Assembly: GCF_046233715.1 (NCBI RefSeq)
Contig: NZ_JBJNRJ010000018.1
Span: forward strand, 1-64,000
Length of the DNA: 64,000 nucleotides
Reading direction: 5' to 3'
DNA from: Trujillonella humicola
GTDB taxonomy: Bacteria > Actinomycetota > Actinomycetes > Mycobacteriales > Geodermatophilaceae
In this document: positions 53,787-62,191 of the stretch, in pieces
Layout: the number at the start of each line of letters is the position of its first letter
Numbering within the stretch: position 1 is the first letter of the stretch
Notes under the pieces: generated by a model
What the model saw: only the letters and a program-made list of their open reading frames with translations
Told to the model about the DNA's origin: nothing
Databases searched by the model: none
Made by a program: the position numbers and the translations under genes

Positions 53787-55546
53787 GCTTCCCGACCCCG
53801 CCCGGCGGGCGGGGTCGGCACACCGGGCCGGACGGGGCCGGCCAGTCGCTGAGCGCCTGGGCGGCCGGGCTGCCCCGGCAGCAGGCCCCGGTGCGGCCGG
53901 ACCCGGAGACCACGGTGGGCCCGGCGCCGGCGGCACCGCCCCGCCGCCGCGCGGGTGTCATCGACCGCGAGCACGCCCCCGACTTCCCGATCGCCGAGTA
54001 CGCCCGGCACTCCTCGCCCGACGACGACCGCACCGGCCGCATGCCCGGCCTCGGAGACGCCCCGGCAGACCCCCCGCCACCGCCCGGAACGCAGGCCGGC
54101 CCCCCGCTGCCCCCGCGGCCGGCCGGCACGTGGTCCCGGCTGCAGCGCCGTGGCGACGTCCCGCCGGACGAGGAGGCCACGGTGGCCCAGCCGGCGGTCG
54201 GTTCCGCGGTGCCGCCGCCTCCGGCCGGCGGGTCCGCCGGCCACCCGCACACCTCGCCCCGGCCCGGCCCGGACCGGCCCGATCCCCGCACCACGGGTGC
54301 CCCCGCCCCGGACGCGCACGACGCCCACGGCGACCACCTCCCGGGCGACCACGAGCCGGGCGGCCACGACGGAGCCGACCACGACGACGACGCGACCGGC
54401 GGCCTCGAGGTCATCGGCGACGACGGGCACCCCGACGACGGGCACCCCGACGACGGGCATCCCGACGACGAGCATGCCGACGACGGGTATGCCGTGTCCG
54501 GCCCGCGCCGCCGACGGCGCAGGCCGCTGGCCGTCGTCCTCTCCCTGGTCGTGCTCGCCGCGCTCGTGGGCGGCATCGTCTACGGCGGGAAGGCGCTGAT
54601 CGACCTCGTGAACCCCGCCGCCGAGGACTACGCGGGCGCGGGCACCGGCAGCGTGCAGGTGCGGGTGTCCGACGGTGACACGCTCAGCGACATCGGCCGC
54701 ACGCTCGTCGACGCCGACGTGATCGCGTCCGTGCGCCCGTTCGTGACCGCCGCCGAGTCGCGGCCGGCCGCGCGGGGCATCCAGCCCGGCGTCTACGGAC
54801 TGCGCCAGCAGATGAGCGGCGAGGCCGCACTCGACCTGCTGCTCGACCCGGCCAGCCGGCTGTTCTCCCGCGTCACCATCCCCGAGGGCTTCACCGTCAC
54901 CCGGGTGCTGGAGCGGCTCGCCGAGGAGACCGACACCCCGGTCGAGGAGCTCAACGCCGCGGCGGTCGACCCGGCTGCCACGGGGCTCCCGGCGTACGCC
55001 AACGGGCTGCTCGAGGGCTGGCTGTTCCCGGCCACCTACGACTTTGAGCCGGAGACGACGGCGGCGCAGATGCTGGCGACGATGGTCAGCCGGACGGTGC
55101 AGACGCTGGACCGGCTGGGCGTGCCCGAGGACCAGCGGCTCACCGTGCTCACCAAGGCGAGCCTGGTGCAGGCCGAGGCGGCGCTGCCCGAGGACATGGG
55201 CATGGTCGCCCGGGTCCTGGAGAACCGGCTGGGCATCGGCATGGCGCTGCAGCTGGACAGCACGGTCAACTACGCCACCGGGAACACCGGGATCACCACC
55301 ACCGCCGAGGACCGGGCCAACCCCTCGCCGTACAACACGTACTACGCACCGGGGCTGCCCCCGGGCGCGATCGGCAACCCGGGCGAGCAGGCGATCAACG
55401 CGGTGCTCGACCCGACGCCGGGCCCGTGGATCTACTTCGTCACGGTGAACCCCACCACCGGCGAGACCCGCTTCGGGACCACCGCCGAGGAGCACGCGGC
55501 GAACGTGGCGCTGTTCCGGCAGTGGCTGGCGGAGAACCCGGACTGA
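53783..55546 (+). CDS. mltG: Endolytic murein transglycosylase MltG with long cytoplasmic N-terminus
   Basis: 587 residues. The first 245 are disordered, rich in Pro, Gly, His and Asp, with five DDGHP-like repeats at about 213-237. A membrane helix follows (PLAVVLSLVVLAALVGGIVYGG). The periplasmic YceG domain runs to the end: a LysM-like part (VQVRVSDGDTLSDIGRTLVDADVI) and the catalytic Glu in KASLVQAEAALPEDMGMVARVLENRL. MltG cuts nascent peptidoglycan strands. Its C-terminus joins aroE by TGATG overlap. Confidence 0.93.
   Translation: MSFPTPPGGRGRHTGPDGAGQSLSAWAAGLPRQQAPVRPDPETTVGPAPAAPPRRRAGVIDREHAPDFPIAEYARHSSPDDDRTGRMPGLGDAPADPPPPPGTQAGPPLPPRPAGTWSRLQRRGDVPPDEEATVAQPAVGSAVPPPPAGGSAGHPHTSPRPGPDRPDPRTTGAPAPDAHDAHGDHLPGDHEPGGHDGADHDDDATGGLEVIGDDGHPDDGHPDDGHPDDEHADDGYAVSGPRRRRRRPLAVVLSLVVLAALVGGIVYGGKALIDLVNPAAEDYAGAGTGSVQVRVSDGDTLSDIGRTLVDADVIASVRPFVTAAESRPAARGIQPGVYGLRQQMSGEAALDLLLDPASRLFSRVTIPEGFTVTRVLERLAEETDTPVEELNAAAVDPAATGLPAYANGLLEGWLFPATYDFEPETTAAQMLATMVSRTVQTLDRLGVPEDQRLTVLTKASLVQAEAALPEDMGMVARVLENRLGIGMALQLDSTVNYATGNTGITTTAEDRANPSPYNTYYAPGLPPGAIGNPGEQAINAVLDPTPGPWIYFVTVNPTTGETRFGTTAEEHAANVALFRQWLAENPD
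54419..54493 (+). repeat. Five 15-bp tandem repeats inside mltG
   Basis: Units of GACGACGGGCACCCC, the first two identical and the last three drifting, encode DDGHP, DDGHP, DDGHP, DDEHA, DDGYA. The His/Asp content could bind divalent metals. Confidence 0.93.
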
Positions 55547-56367
55547 TGCGGGCGGCGGTCCTCGGCCGGCCGGTGACGCACTCGCTGTCCCCGCTGCTGC
55601 ACCGGGCGGCCTACGCCGCGCTCGGCCTGACCGACTGGACCTACGACGCCCTCGACGTGGGCGTCGAGGAGCTGCCCGAGCTCATCGCCGGCCTGGGACC
55701 GGAGTGGCGCGGCTTCTCGGTGACGATGCCCTGCAAGCAGGCCGCGGTGCGTGCGGCCGACGTCGTCGACCGCCTGCCGCGGTTGCTGGGCGCGGCCAAC
55801 ACCCTGGTGCGGACGGTGGACGGCGGCTGGCGGGCCGAGAACACCGACGTCGGCGGCGTGGGCGCGGCGCTGCAGATCGGGCTGTCGCTCGACGCCGCCG
55901 AGCCCGTGCCGCACGCGGCGCTCCTCGGCGCCGGCGGCACCGCGGTGGCGGCCGCCGTCGCGCTCGCGTCGCTGGGGGCCGAGCACGTCGACGTCGTCGT
56001 CCGCGAACCCGCGCGGGCCGGCGAGGTGACCCGCGTGCTCGACGCCCTGGGCGTCGCCTCGACCGTGCACCGCCTGGCCGGAGCCGCGGTGAGCGCGCCG
56101 GTCGTGGTGAGCACCGTGCCCATCGACGGCCAGCCCGGGCTGATCGACCTGGGGTGGCGCGCCGGGCAGACCGTGCTCGACGTCCTCTACGCGCCCTGGC
56201 CGACCCCGCTGGCGGCTGCGGTGACGGCAGCCGGCGGGGCGGTGATCGGCGGCCTGGAGGTCCTCTTCTGGCAGGCCACCGCCCAGGTCGAGCTCATGAC
56301 CGGCCACCCGGCACCGATCGAGGAGATGCGCCGGGCGCTGGACGCCCGCACCGGGGCCGGGCGCTGA
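55546..56367 (+). CDS. aroE: Shikimate dehydrogenase
   Basis: 273 residues. Reduces 3-dehydroshikimate with NADPH. RAAVLGRPVTHSLSPLLHRAAY is the shikimate-binding opening. The catalytic Lys lies in FSVTMPCKQAA and Asp in ENTDVGGV, and the cofactor loop is LLGAGGTAVAAAVALASLG. Note MPCKQ where most family members have MPHK, i.e. Cys in place of the His before Lys. It ends with TGA inside CTGA, overlapping the next frame. Confidence 0.93.
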   Translation: MRAAVLGRPVTHSLSPLLHRAAYAALGLTDWTYDALDVGVEELPELIAGLGPEWRGFSVTMPCKQAAVRAADVVDRLPRLLGAANTLVRTVDGGWRAENTDVGGVGAALQIGLSLDAAEPVPHAALLGAGGTAVAAAVALASLGAEHVDVVVREPARAGEVTRVLDALGVASTVHRLAGAAVSAPVVVSTVPIDGQPGLIDLGWRAGQTVLDVLYAPWPTPLAAAVTAAGGAVIGGLEVLFWQATAQVELMTGHPAPIEEMRRALDARTGAGR

Positions 56368-57059
56368 CCGGCGGCGGGCTCGGCACCGGCGGCGTCCCGC
56401 TCGACCCGTGGGCCGTCGCCGCCGTCGCGGGCACCTGCGCGCTGGCTGCCGGGCCCTGGCTCGCCCGGCGCAGCGTCCGGCTGGCGGCCGGCGACGAGGA
56501 CGCCCGGCCCGGTCCAGGGCGCGTCCTCGTCACGTCGCTGCTGCTCGGGCTGCTGGTCGCGGGGGTGCTGCAGCTGACCGGGGTCCGGCCCGCGGCGGTG
56601 GCGCTGGTCTGGGCGTCCGGCGCCGGCCTGCTGCTCGCGGCGGTCGACGTCGCCGTCCACCGGCTGCCCGACCGGGTGCTGGTCCCGGCGGTCGCCGCCT
56701 GCCTCACCGCGCTGGTGGTCGACGCCGCCGCGACGGGCAGCTGGCCGGCGCTGGCCCGGGCCGTGCTGGCCGGCGCGGCCGCGTTCGCCGTCGCGGCGCT
56801 CGCCGGCGCGCTGTCCGCGGGCGGGCTCGGCTTCGGTGACGTCAAGCTGCTCGGGCTGCTCGGGGTGCTGCTGGGCTGGGCCGGCTGGGGGGTGCTGCTC
56901 GCCGGGGTGTTCCTCGGGTTGCTGGTCGGCGCGGCCGGCTCCCTGGTGCTGGTGGCGACCCGCCGCGCCGGCTGGCGCACCGCCGTCCCGTTCGGGCCGC
57001 CGCTGCTGGCCGGGGCCGTCCTCGCCCTCGCCCTGACGGTGCCGGCACCCCTCGTCTGA
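56364..57059 (+). CDS. Type IV prepilin peptidase, probable CTG start
   Basis: About 231 residues with seven to eight membrane segments. The GxGD aspartyl protease motif is GLGFGDVKLLG, and the other catalytic Asp is in AAVDVAVHRLPDRV. The N-terminal methyltransferase domain and its Cys cluster are absent, so it is the short TadV/CpaA-like form. No ATG or GTG exists in frame between aroE and the first helix; CTG 56364, overlapping the aroE stop as CTGA, is the only plausible start. No pilus genes are in the window. An isolated prepilin peptidase next to aroE/aroC is common in actinobacteria. Confidence 0.75.
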   Translation: MTGGGLGTGGVPLDPWAVAAVAGTCALAAGPWLARRSVRLAAGDEDARPGPGRVLVTSLLLGLLVAGVLQLTGVRPAAVALVWASGAGLLLAAVDVAVHRLPDRVLVPAVAACLTALVVDAAATGSWPALARAVLAGAAAFAVAALAGALSAGGLGFGDVKLLGLLGVLLGWAGWGVLLAGVFLGLLVGAAGSLVLVATRRAGWRTAVPFGPPLLAGAVLALALTVPAPLV

Positions 57060-57135
57060 GGCAGGTGCCCCGCCGCGGCGCGCAGGCCCGCGCCGCGCCC
57101 AGCGGGCGGGCCGGGGGAGCGGGACCGGCGGCTGG

Positions 57136-57141
57136 CAGAAT
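57136..57141 (+). promoter_or_regulatory. Leaderless -10 box of aroC
   Basis: CAGAAT ends 7 bases before the aroC ATG at 57149; weaker than the TANNNT boxes elsewhere. Confidence 0.4.
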
Positions 57142-57148
57142 CGCCGCC

Positions 57149-58327
57149 ATGTTGCGCTGGCTGACCGCCGGTGAGTCGCACGGCCCTCAGCTCACCGCCA
57201 TCCTCGAGGGGCTGCCCGCCGGGGTCGCCGTGCAGACCTCCGACCTCGACGTCGACCTGGCCCGCCGCCGGCTGGGCCACGGCCGCGGCGCGCGGATGTC
57301 GTTCGAGCAGGACGCCGTCTCCCTCACCGGCGGGGTGCGGCACGGCCGCACCCAGGGGGGGCCGATCGCCGTCCAGGTGGGGAACACCGAGTGGCCGAAG
57401 TGGCAGACGGTCATGGCCGCCGACCCGGTCGACGCCGAGGTGCTCGCCGGTCAGGCCCGCAACGCCCCGCTCACCCGCCCGCGGCCGGGCCACGCCGACC
57501 TGCCGGGCATGCAGAAGTACGGCTTCGACGACGCCCGGCCGGTGCTCGAGCGCGCCAGCGCCCGCGAGACCGCGGCGCGCGTCGCGCTCGGCGCCATCGC
57601 GAAGGCGTTCCTCCGCCAGGCCCTGGGCGTGGAGGTCGTCAGCCACGTCGTGGCGATCGGCCCGGTCGTGGCCCCCGACGGGCTCGTCCCCGGGCCGGGG
57701 GACAACCCGCGGATCGACGAGGACCCGGTGCGGTGCGCCGACCCCGGGACCAGCGCGGCGATGACCGCCGAGATCGACGACGTGCGCAAGAACGGCGACA
57801 CCCTCGGCGGCGTCATCGAGGTCGTCGTGCACGGCCTGCCGCCGGGGCTGGGCAGCCACGTGCACTGGGACCGGCGGCTGGACTCGCGGCTGGCCGGCGC
57901 GCTCATGGGGGTGCAGTCGGTCAAGGCCGTCGAGGTCGGCGACGGCCTGGAGACCGCCCGCCGCCGCGGCTCGGTCGCCCACGACGAGATCGTCCTCGCC
58001 GACGGCCGGATCCAGCGGCTGTCCGACCGTGCGGGCGGCATCGAGGGCGGCATGACCAACGGCGACGTCGTCCGCGTCCGCGCGGCGATGAAGCCGATCT
58101 CCACGGTGCCGCGGGCGCTGGCCACCGTCGACGTGGCCACCGGGGACGCCGCCGTCGCGATCAACCAGCGCAGCGACGCCTGCGCGGTGCCCCGCGGCTC
58201 GGTCGTGATGGAGGCGATGGTCGCCCTGGTGCTGGCCGACGCGGCGCTGGAGAAGTTCGGCGGCGACTCGCTGGCCGAGACCCGCCGCAACGCGCAGGCC
58301 TACCTCGACGCGCTCCCGATCCGATGA
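57149..58327 (+). CDS. aroC: Chorismate synthase
   Basis: 392 residues. FMN-dependent final step to chorismate. LTAGESHGPQLTAILEGLPAG, GRGARMSFEQD, RPGHADLPGMQKYGFDDARPVLERASARETAARVA and SDACAVPRGSVVMEAMVAL are signature blocks. Its TGA stop lies in the first unit of an 18-bp triple repeat and overlaps the ATG of an 18-codon ORF. A translated start upstream of 57149 would cross the -10 box. Confidence 0.96.
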   Translation: MLRWLTAGESHGPQLTAILEGLPAGVAVQTSDLDVDLARRRLGHGRGARMSFEQDAVSLTGGVRHGRTQGGPIAVQVGNTEWPKWQTVMAADPVDAEVLAGQARNAPLTRPRPGHADLPGMQKYGFDDARPVLERASARETAARVALGAIAKAFLRQALGVEVVSHVVAIGPVVAPDGLVPGPGDNPRIDEDPVRCADPGTSAAMTAEIDDVRKNGDTLGGVIEVVVHGLPPGLGSHVHWDRRLDSRLAGALMGVQSVKAVEVGDGLETARRRGSVAHDEIVLADGRIQRLSDRAGGIEGGMTNGDVVRVRAAMKPISTVPRALATVDVATGDAAVAINQRSDACAVPRGSVVMEAMVALVLADAALEKFGGDSLAETRRNAQAYLDALPIR

Positions 58328-58368
58328 GGCGGGCCGATCCGATGAGGCGGGCCGATCCGATGAGGCGG
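58316..58368 (+). repeat. Triple 18-bp tandem repeat at the aroC/aroK junction
   Basis: CCGATCCGATGAGGCGGG occurs at 58316-58333, 58334-58351 and, lacking its last base, 58352-58368. It spans the aroC stop. Each unit supplies an in-frame ATG. Confidence 0.95.
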
Positions 58369-58380
58369 CCGGTCCCGTGA
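58324..58380 (+). CDS. 18-codon linker ORF between aroC and aroK
   Basis: The ATG overlaps the aroC stop (ATGA) and its own TGA overlaps the aroK GTG (GTGA). The product would be MRRADP, MRRADP, MRRPVP. Made wholly from the tandem repeat, it would carry terminating ribosomes from aroC to aroK. Translation is inference; a functional peptide is unlikely. Confidence 0.35.
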   Translation: MRRADPMRRADPMRRPVP

Positions 58381-58916
58381 GCGGCCCCGTGCTGGTCCTG
58401 GTCGGGCCGCCCACCTCCGGCAAGACCACGGTCGGCCGGGCGGTCGCGGCCGCCCGGGGGCTCGCCTTCCGCGACACCGACGCCGACGTCGAGGCGGCCA
58501 CCGGCAGCCGGGTCGCCGACCTGTTCGTCGACCACGGCGAGGAGCACTTCCGCCGGCTCGAGGCCGACGCGGTCGCCCGGGCGCTGGCCGAGCACGACGG
58601 CGTCCTCGCCCTCGGCGGTGGCTCGGTCCTCTCCGAGGCCACCCGTGCGCTGCTGGTCGCCCACGGCCGGGCCGGCGGCACCGTCGTCTGGCTCGACGTC
58701 GACCTCGCCACCGCCGCCCGCCGGGCAGGGTTCAACCGCGACCGCCCGCTGCTGGCGGTCAACCCCCGGGCGGTGCTGCGCACGCTGCTGGAGGCGCGCG
58801 CGCCGCTCTACGCCGAGGTCGCCACCGCGACCGTGCACACGGGCGACCGCCCGTCGGAGGAGGTCGTGGCCGAGGTGCTCGCCGCCCTGCCCGCGTCGAC
58901 GGAGGTGCCCCGGTGA
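58377..58916 (+). CDS. aroK: Shikimate kinase
   Basis: 179 residues. P-loop VLVGPPTSGKTTVGRAVA; the shikimate-binding DTDADVEAATG contains the conserved Asp pair, and ALGGGSVLSEATR and the lid Arg in RDRPLL-like FNRDRPLLAV are present. The usual MGxGKSTVG becomes GPPTSGKTTVG, a variant seen in actinobacterial AroK. GTG start overlaps the linker ORF; stop overlaps aroB. Confidence 0.93.
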   Translation: MSGPVLVLVGPPTSGKTTVGRAVAAARGLAFRDTDADVEAATGSRVADLFVDHGEEHFRRLEADAVARALAEHDGVLALGGGSVLSEATRALLVAHGRAGGTVVWLDVDLATAARRAGFNRDRPLLAVNPRAVLRTLLEARAPLYAEVATATVHTGDRPSEEVVAEVLAALPASTEVPR

Positions 58917-59962
58917 GGCGGGTGTCCGTCCCGGGGGAGAAGCCCTACGAGGTCGTCATCGGCCCCGGGGCGCAGACCGAGCTGGCGCTGGTGCTGGCCG
59001 GCACTCCGCGCGCCGTCGTCGTGCACGCCCCGCCGCTGGCCGCGCTCGCCGGCGCCGCGGTGGAGACGCTGCAGACCGCCGGTGTCGCCGCCGAGGCCGT
59101 CGTCGTCCCCGACGGCGAGGCGGCCAAGACCGCCGAGGTCGCGGCCGGCGCGTGGGAGGAGTTCGGGCGGCTCGGGCTGACCCGCAGCGACGCCGTCGTC
59201 GGCGTCGGCGGGGGAGCGGTCACCGACCTCGCCGGCTTCCTCGCCGCCACCTGGGTGCGCGGCGTGCGGGTCGTGCACCTGCCCACCAGCCTGCTCGGCA
59301 TGGTCGACGCCGCCGTCGGTGGCAAGACCGGCATCAACACCGGGGCGGGCAAGAACCTCGTCGGCGCTTTCCACCCGCCCGCGGGCGTGCTCGCCGACAC
59401 CGACGTGCTCGCCGGGTTGCCCGAGGCGGAGTTCCGGTCGGGCCTGGCCGAGGTCGTCAAGTGCGGCTTCATCGCCGACGGCCGGATCCTGGAGCTGCTG
59501 GAGGCCGACCCCACCGGCCGCCGGGACACCGCCGAGCTCATCGAGCGCGCCGTGCAGGTCAAGGCCGACGCCGTCGGCGAGGACCTGTTCGACACCGGCC
59601 GCCGCGAGTTCCTCAACTACGGGCACACGCTCGCGCACGCCATCGAGCGGGTCGAGGACTTCGGCTGGCGGCACGGCGAGGCCGTCGCCGTCGGGCTGGT
59701 CTTCGCCGCCGAACTGGGCGGCCAGGCCGGCCTGCTCACCCGCGCCGAGGTCGACCGGCACCGCGCCCTCGTCGAGGCCCTGGGCCTGCCCACGCGCTAC
59801 ACCGGGGACTGGGCGACGATCCAGGGCGTCATGCGCATCGACAAGAAGGCCCGGGGGGCGACGCTGCGGTTCGTCGTCCTCGACGGGATGGGCCGACCGC
59901 GGATCCTGACCGACCCCGACCAGGCGTGGCTCGACGCGGCGTGGACCGCCGTCGCCGCGTGA
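58913..59962 (+). CDS. aroB: 3-dehydroquinate synthase
   Basis: 349 residues, GTGA overlap with aroK. NAD- and zinc-dependent conversion of DAHP. VVPDGEAAKT, GVGGGAVTDLAGFLAATWVRG, PTSLLGMVDAAVGGKTGIN and the metal His/Glu set in LAEVVKCG, LNYGHTLAHAIE and WRHGEAVAVGL are present. Confidence 0.95.
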   Translation: MRRVSVPGEKPYEVVIGPGAQTELALVLAGTPRAVVVHAPPLAALAGAAVETLQTAGVAAEAVVVPDGEAAKTAEVAAGAWEEFGRLGLTRSDAVVGVGGGAVTDLAGFLAATWVRGVRVVHLPTSLLGMVDAAVGGKTGINTGAGKNLVGAFHPPAGVLADTDVLAGLPEAEFRSGLAEVVKCGFIADGRILELLEADPTGRRDTAELIERAVQVKADAVGEDLFDTGRREFLNYGHTLAHAIERVEDFGWRHGEAVAVGLVFAAELGGQAGLLTRAEVDRHRALVEALGLPTRYTGDWATIQGVMRIDKKARGATLRFVVLDGMGRPRILTDPDQAWLDAAWTAVAA

Positions 59963-59984
59963 CGACCGAGACGACGGAGGCAGC

Positions 59985-60419
59985 GTGACCATCCAGGTCC
60001 TCAACGGCGCCAATCTCGGCCGGCTGGGCACCCGCGAGCCCGAGGTGTACGGGACGACGACCCACGCCCAGCTCGTCGAGCTGGTCGAGGCCGCCGGCGC
60101 GCAGCTCGGCCTGCACGTCCGGGTGCGCCAGACCGACGACGAGGGCGAGCTGCTGCGCTGGGTGCACGAGGCCACCGACGCCGGCGACCCGATCGTGGTC
60201 AACCCCGGCGGATGGACGCACACCTCGGTCGTGCTGCGGGACGCGCTGGCGTCGGCCACGGCCCCGGTGGTCGAGGTGCACATCAGCAACGTGCACGCCC
60301 GGGAGGAGTTCCGCCGGCACTCCTACGTCTCGCCGGTCGTCTCCGGCGTGATCGCCGGGCTCGGGGTCGACGGCTACGTGCTGGCGCTGCGCTGGCTGGC
60401 CGCCCGGGACGCGCGGTGA
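59985..60419 (+). CDS. aroQ: 3-dehydroquinate dehydratase, type II
   Basis: 144 residues. Type II enzyme: VLNGANLGRLGTREPEVYG (catalytic Arg and Tyr), NPGGWTHTSVVLRDAL, VEVHISNVHAREEFRRHS. GTG preceded by ACGGAGG at 4 bases. It completes the aroE-C-K-B-Q set for shikimate formation in this cluster. Confidence 0.95.
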   Translation: MTIQVLNGANLGRLGTREPEVYGTTTHAQLVELVEAAGAQLGLHVRVRQTDDEGELLRWVHEATDAGDPIVVNPGGWTHTSVVLRDALASATAPVVEVHISNVHAREEFRRHSYVSPVVSGVIAGLGVDGYVLALRWLAARDAR

Positions 60420-60495
60420 GGCGACAGCGAGCGAGCCTCGCAGCGAGCCCTGCGAGCGAGGAGCGGAGCGAGCGCGGAGCCGAGCGGAGGGCACG
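60420..60495 (+). repeat. GAGCGAGC-rich low-complexity spacer
   Basis: The 76 bases between aroQ and pepQ are built from AGCGAGCG-like words. They include a CTCGCAG/CTGCGAG pair that can fold into a 7-bp stem. It ends in GGAGGGCACG just before the pepQ GTG, so it may also supply the ribosome site. No ORF is evident. Confidence 0.55.
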
Positions 60496-61596
60496 GTGAG
60501 CCGCCCGGCGCAGCGCAGGGAGCGGCTGCGGGGCATGGCCGCCGCGCGCGGGCTGGACGCCGTCCTGGTGACCGACCTGCGCAACGTCCGGTACCTGACC
60601 GGGTTCACCGGCTCCAACGGGGCGCTGCTGCTGCGCACCGACCGGCCCGACCTGTTCGGCACCGACGGCCGGTACACCACCCAGGCCGCCACCCAGGTGC
60701 CCGATCTGGAGGTCGTGGTCGACCGCGGCACCGTCGGCGCGCTCGCGCGGGCCGCGGTGCGCGACGGGGCCGGCCGCATCGGCTTCGAGAGCCACGTGGT
60801 GACCGTCGACGGCCTGGCCGCCCTGGAGGAGGTGCTCGCCGAGGCCTCCGGGGGCGCCACGCCGGAGCTGACGAGCGTCCGCCGCGCGGTGGAGGAGCTG
60901 CGCGCGGTGAAGGACGACGACGAGATCGCCGCCCTGCGCCGGGCCTGCGCGATCGCCGACGCCGCCCTGGCCGAGCTCGCCGCCGAGGGTGCGCTGCGGC
61001 CCGGTCGCACCGAGCTGCAGGTCGGCCGCGAGCTCGATGCGCGGATGATGCACCTGGGCGCCGAGGGTCCGTCGTTCGAGACGATCGTCGCCGCCGGCCC
61101 CAACTCCGCGATCCCGCACCACCGGCCCGATGCGTCGGTGCTGCGCGAGGGCGACTTCCTCAAGCTCGACTTCGGCGCGATCGTCGACGGCTACCACTCC
61201 GACATGACCCGCACGCTGGTTCTCGGGCACGCGGCGGACTGGCAGCGCGAGATCCACGACCTCGTCGCCGCCGCGCAGGCCGCCGGCCGGGCGGCCCTCG
61301 CGGTGGGGGCCGACGTCGTCGCGGTCGACGCCGCCGCCCGCGACGTCATCGCCGCGGCCGGCCACGCCGAGCACTTCTCGCACGGCCTCGGGCACGGCGT
61401 GGGGCTGCAGATCCACGAGGCGCCGGGCATCGGCCCGCAGGGCGCGGGTAGGCTGGCCGCCGGCATGGCCGTCACCGTGGAGCCGGGGGTCTACCTGCCC
61501 GGCCACGGCGGGGTCCGGATCGAGGACACCCTGGTCGTCACGGACGACGAGCCCGAGTTGTTGACCCTCACGAGCAAGGAACTGCTGGTCATCTGA
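60496..61596 (+). CDS. pepQ: Xaa-Pro aminopeptidase/dipeptidase (M24B)
   Basis: 366 residues. A creatinase-type N-terminal domain (MAAARGLDAVLVTDLRNVRYLTGFTGSNGALLL) precedes the pita-bread catalytic domain. Metal ligands are KLDFGAIVDGYHSDMTRT (two Asp), HGLGHGVGL (His), VTVEPGVYLPG (Glu) and VRIEDTLVV (Glu). It cleaves peptides containing proline. Placement directly before efp is widely conserved and biologically apt, since EF-P relieves proline stalling. Its stop overlaps efp (TGATG). Confidence 0.94.
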   Translation: MSRPAQRRERLRGMAAARGLDAVLVTDLRNVRYLTGFTGSNGALLLRTDRPDLFGTDGRYTTQAATQVPDLEVVVDRGTVGALARAAVRDGAGRIGFESHVVTVDGLAALEEVLAEASGGATPELTSVRRAVEELRAVKDDDEIAALRRACAIADAALAELAAEGALRPGRTELQVGRELDARMMHLGAEGPSFETIVAAGPNSAIPHHRPDASVLREGDFLKLDFGAIVDGYHSDMTRTLVLGHAADWQREIHDLVAAAQAAGRAALAVGADVVAVDAAARDVIAAAGHAEHFSHGLGHGVGLQIHEAPGIGPQGAGRLAAGMAVTVEPGVYLPGHGGVRIEDTLVVTDDEPELLTLTSKELLVI

Positions 61597-62156
61597 TGGC
61601 TACCACCAACGACCTCAAGAACGGCATGGTCCTCAACCTCGACGGCCAGCTGTGGGCCGTCACCGAGTTCCAGCACGTCAAGCCCGGCAAGGGCGGCGCC
61701 TTCGTGCGGACGACGCTGAAGAACGTGCTGTCGGGCAAGGTCGTGGACAAGACCTTCAACGCCGGCACCAAGGTCGAGACCGCCAACGTCGACAAGCGGA
61801 ACATGACGTATCTGTACAAGGACGGCACCGACTTCGTCTTCATGGACGGCGACACCTACGACCAGATCCACGTCCCCGAGGGCACGGTCGGCGGCGGCGC
61901 GGACTACCTGCTGGAGAACACCGAGGTCGTCGTCGCGGTCCACGACGGGACGCCGCTGTACGTCGAGCTCCCGGTCACCCTCGAGCTGGTCGTCCAGCAC
62001 ACCGATCCGGGCCTGCAGGGTGACCGCTCCACCGGTGGCACCAAGCCCGCGACGCTGGAGACCGGCGCGCAGATCCAGGTGCCGCTGTTCGTCAACACCG
62101 GCGACAAGCTCAAGGTCGACACCCGCGACGGCCGGTACCTCGGCCGGGCCAACTGA
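61596..62156 (+). CDS. efp: Elongation factor P
   Basis: 186 residues, three beta-barrel domains. MATTNDLKNGMVLNLDGQLW opens it; the tip loop VKPGKGGAFVRT places Lys32 where EF-P modification occurs in other bacteria. The C-terminus TLETGAQIQVPLFVNTGDKLKVDTRDGRYLGRA is diagnostic. It helps ribosomes through polyproline. No EpmA/EpmB or YmfI genes are in view. Start overlaps pepQ. Confidence 0.96.
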   Translation: MATTNDLKNGMVLNLDGQLWAVTEFQHVKPGKGGAFVRTTLKNVLSGKVVDKTFNAGTKVETANVDKRNMTYLYKDGTDFVFMDGDTYDQIHVPEGTVGGGADYLLENTEVVVAVHDGTPLYVELPVTLELVVQHTDPGLQGDRSTGGTKPATLETGAQIQVPLFVNTGDKLKVDTRDGRYLGRAN

Positions 62157-62191
62157 CGCCCTCCCCGCCGGCCCGGAACCAGCGACCCCGC

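Noticed and set aside
56364..57059. Type IV pilus or Tad locus
   Set aside because: Only the prepilin peptidase is present; no pilin, ATPase or TadBC gene occurs in the window.
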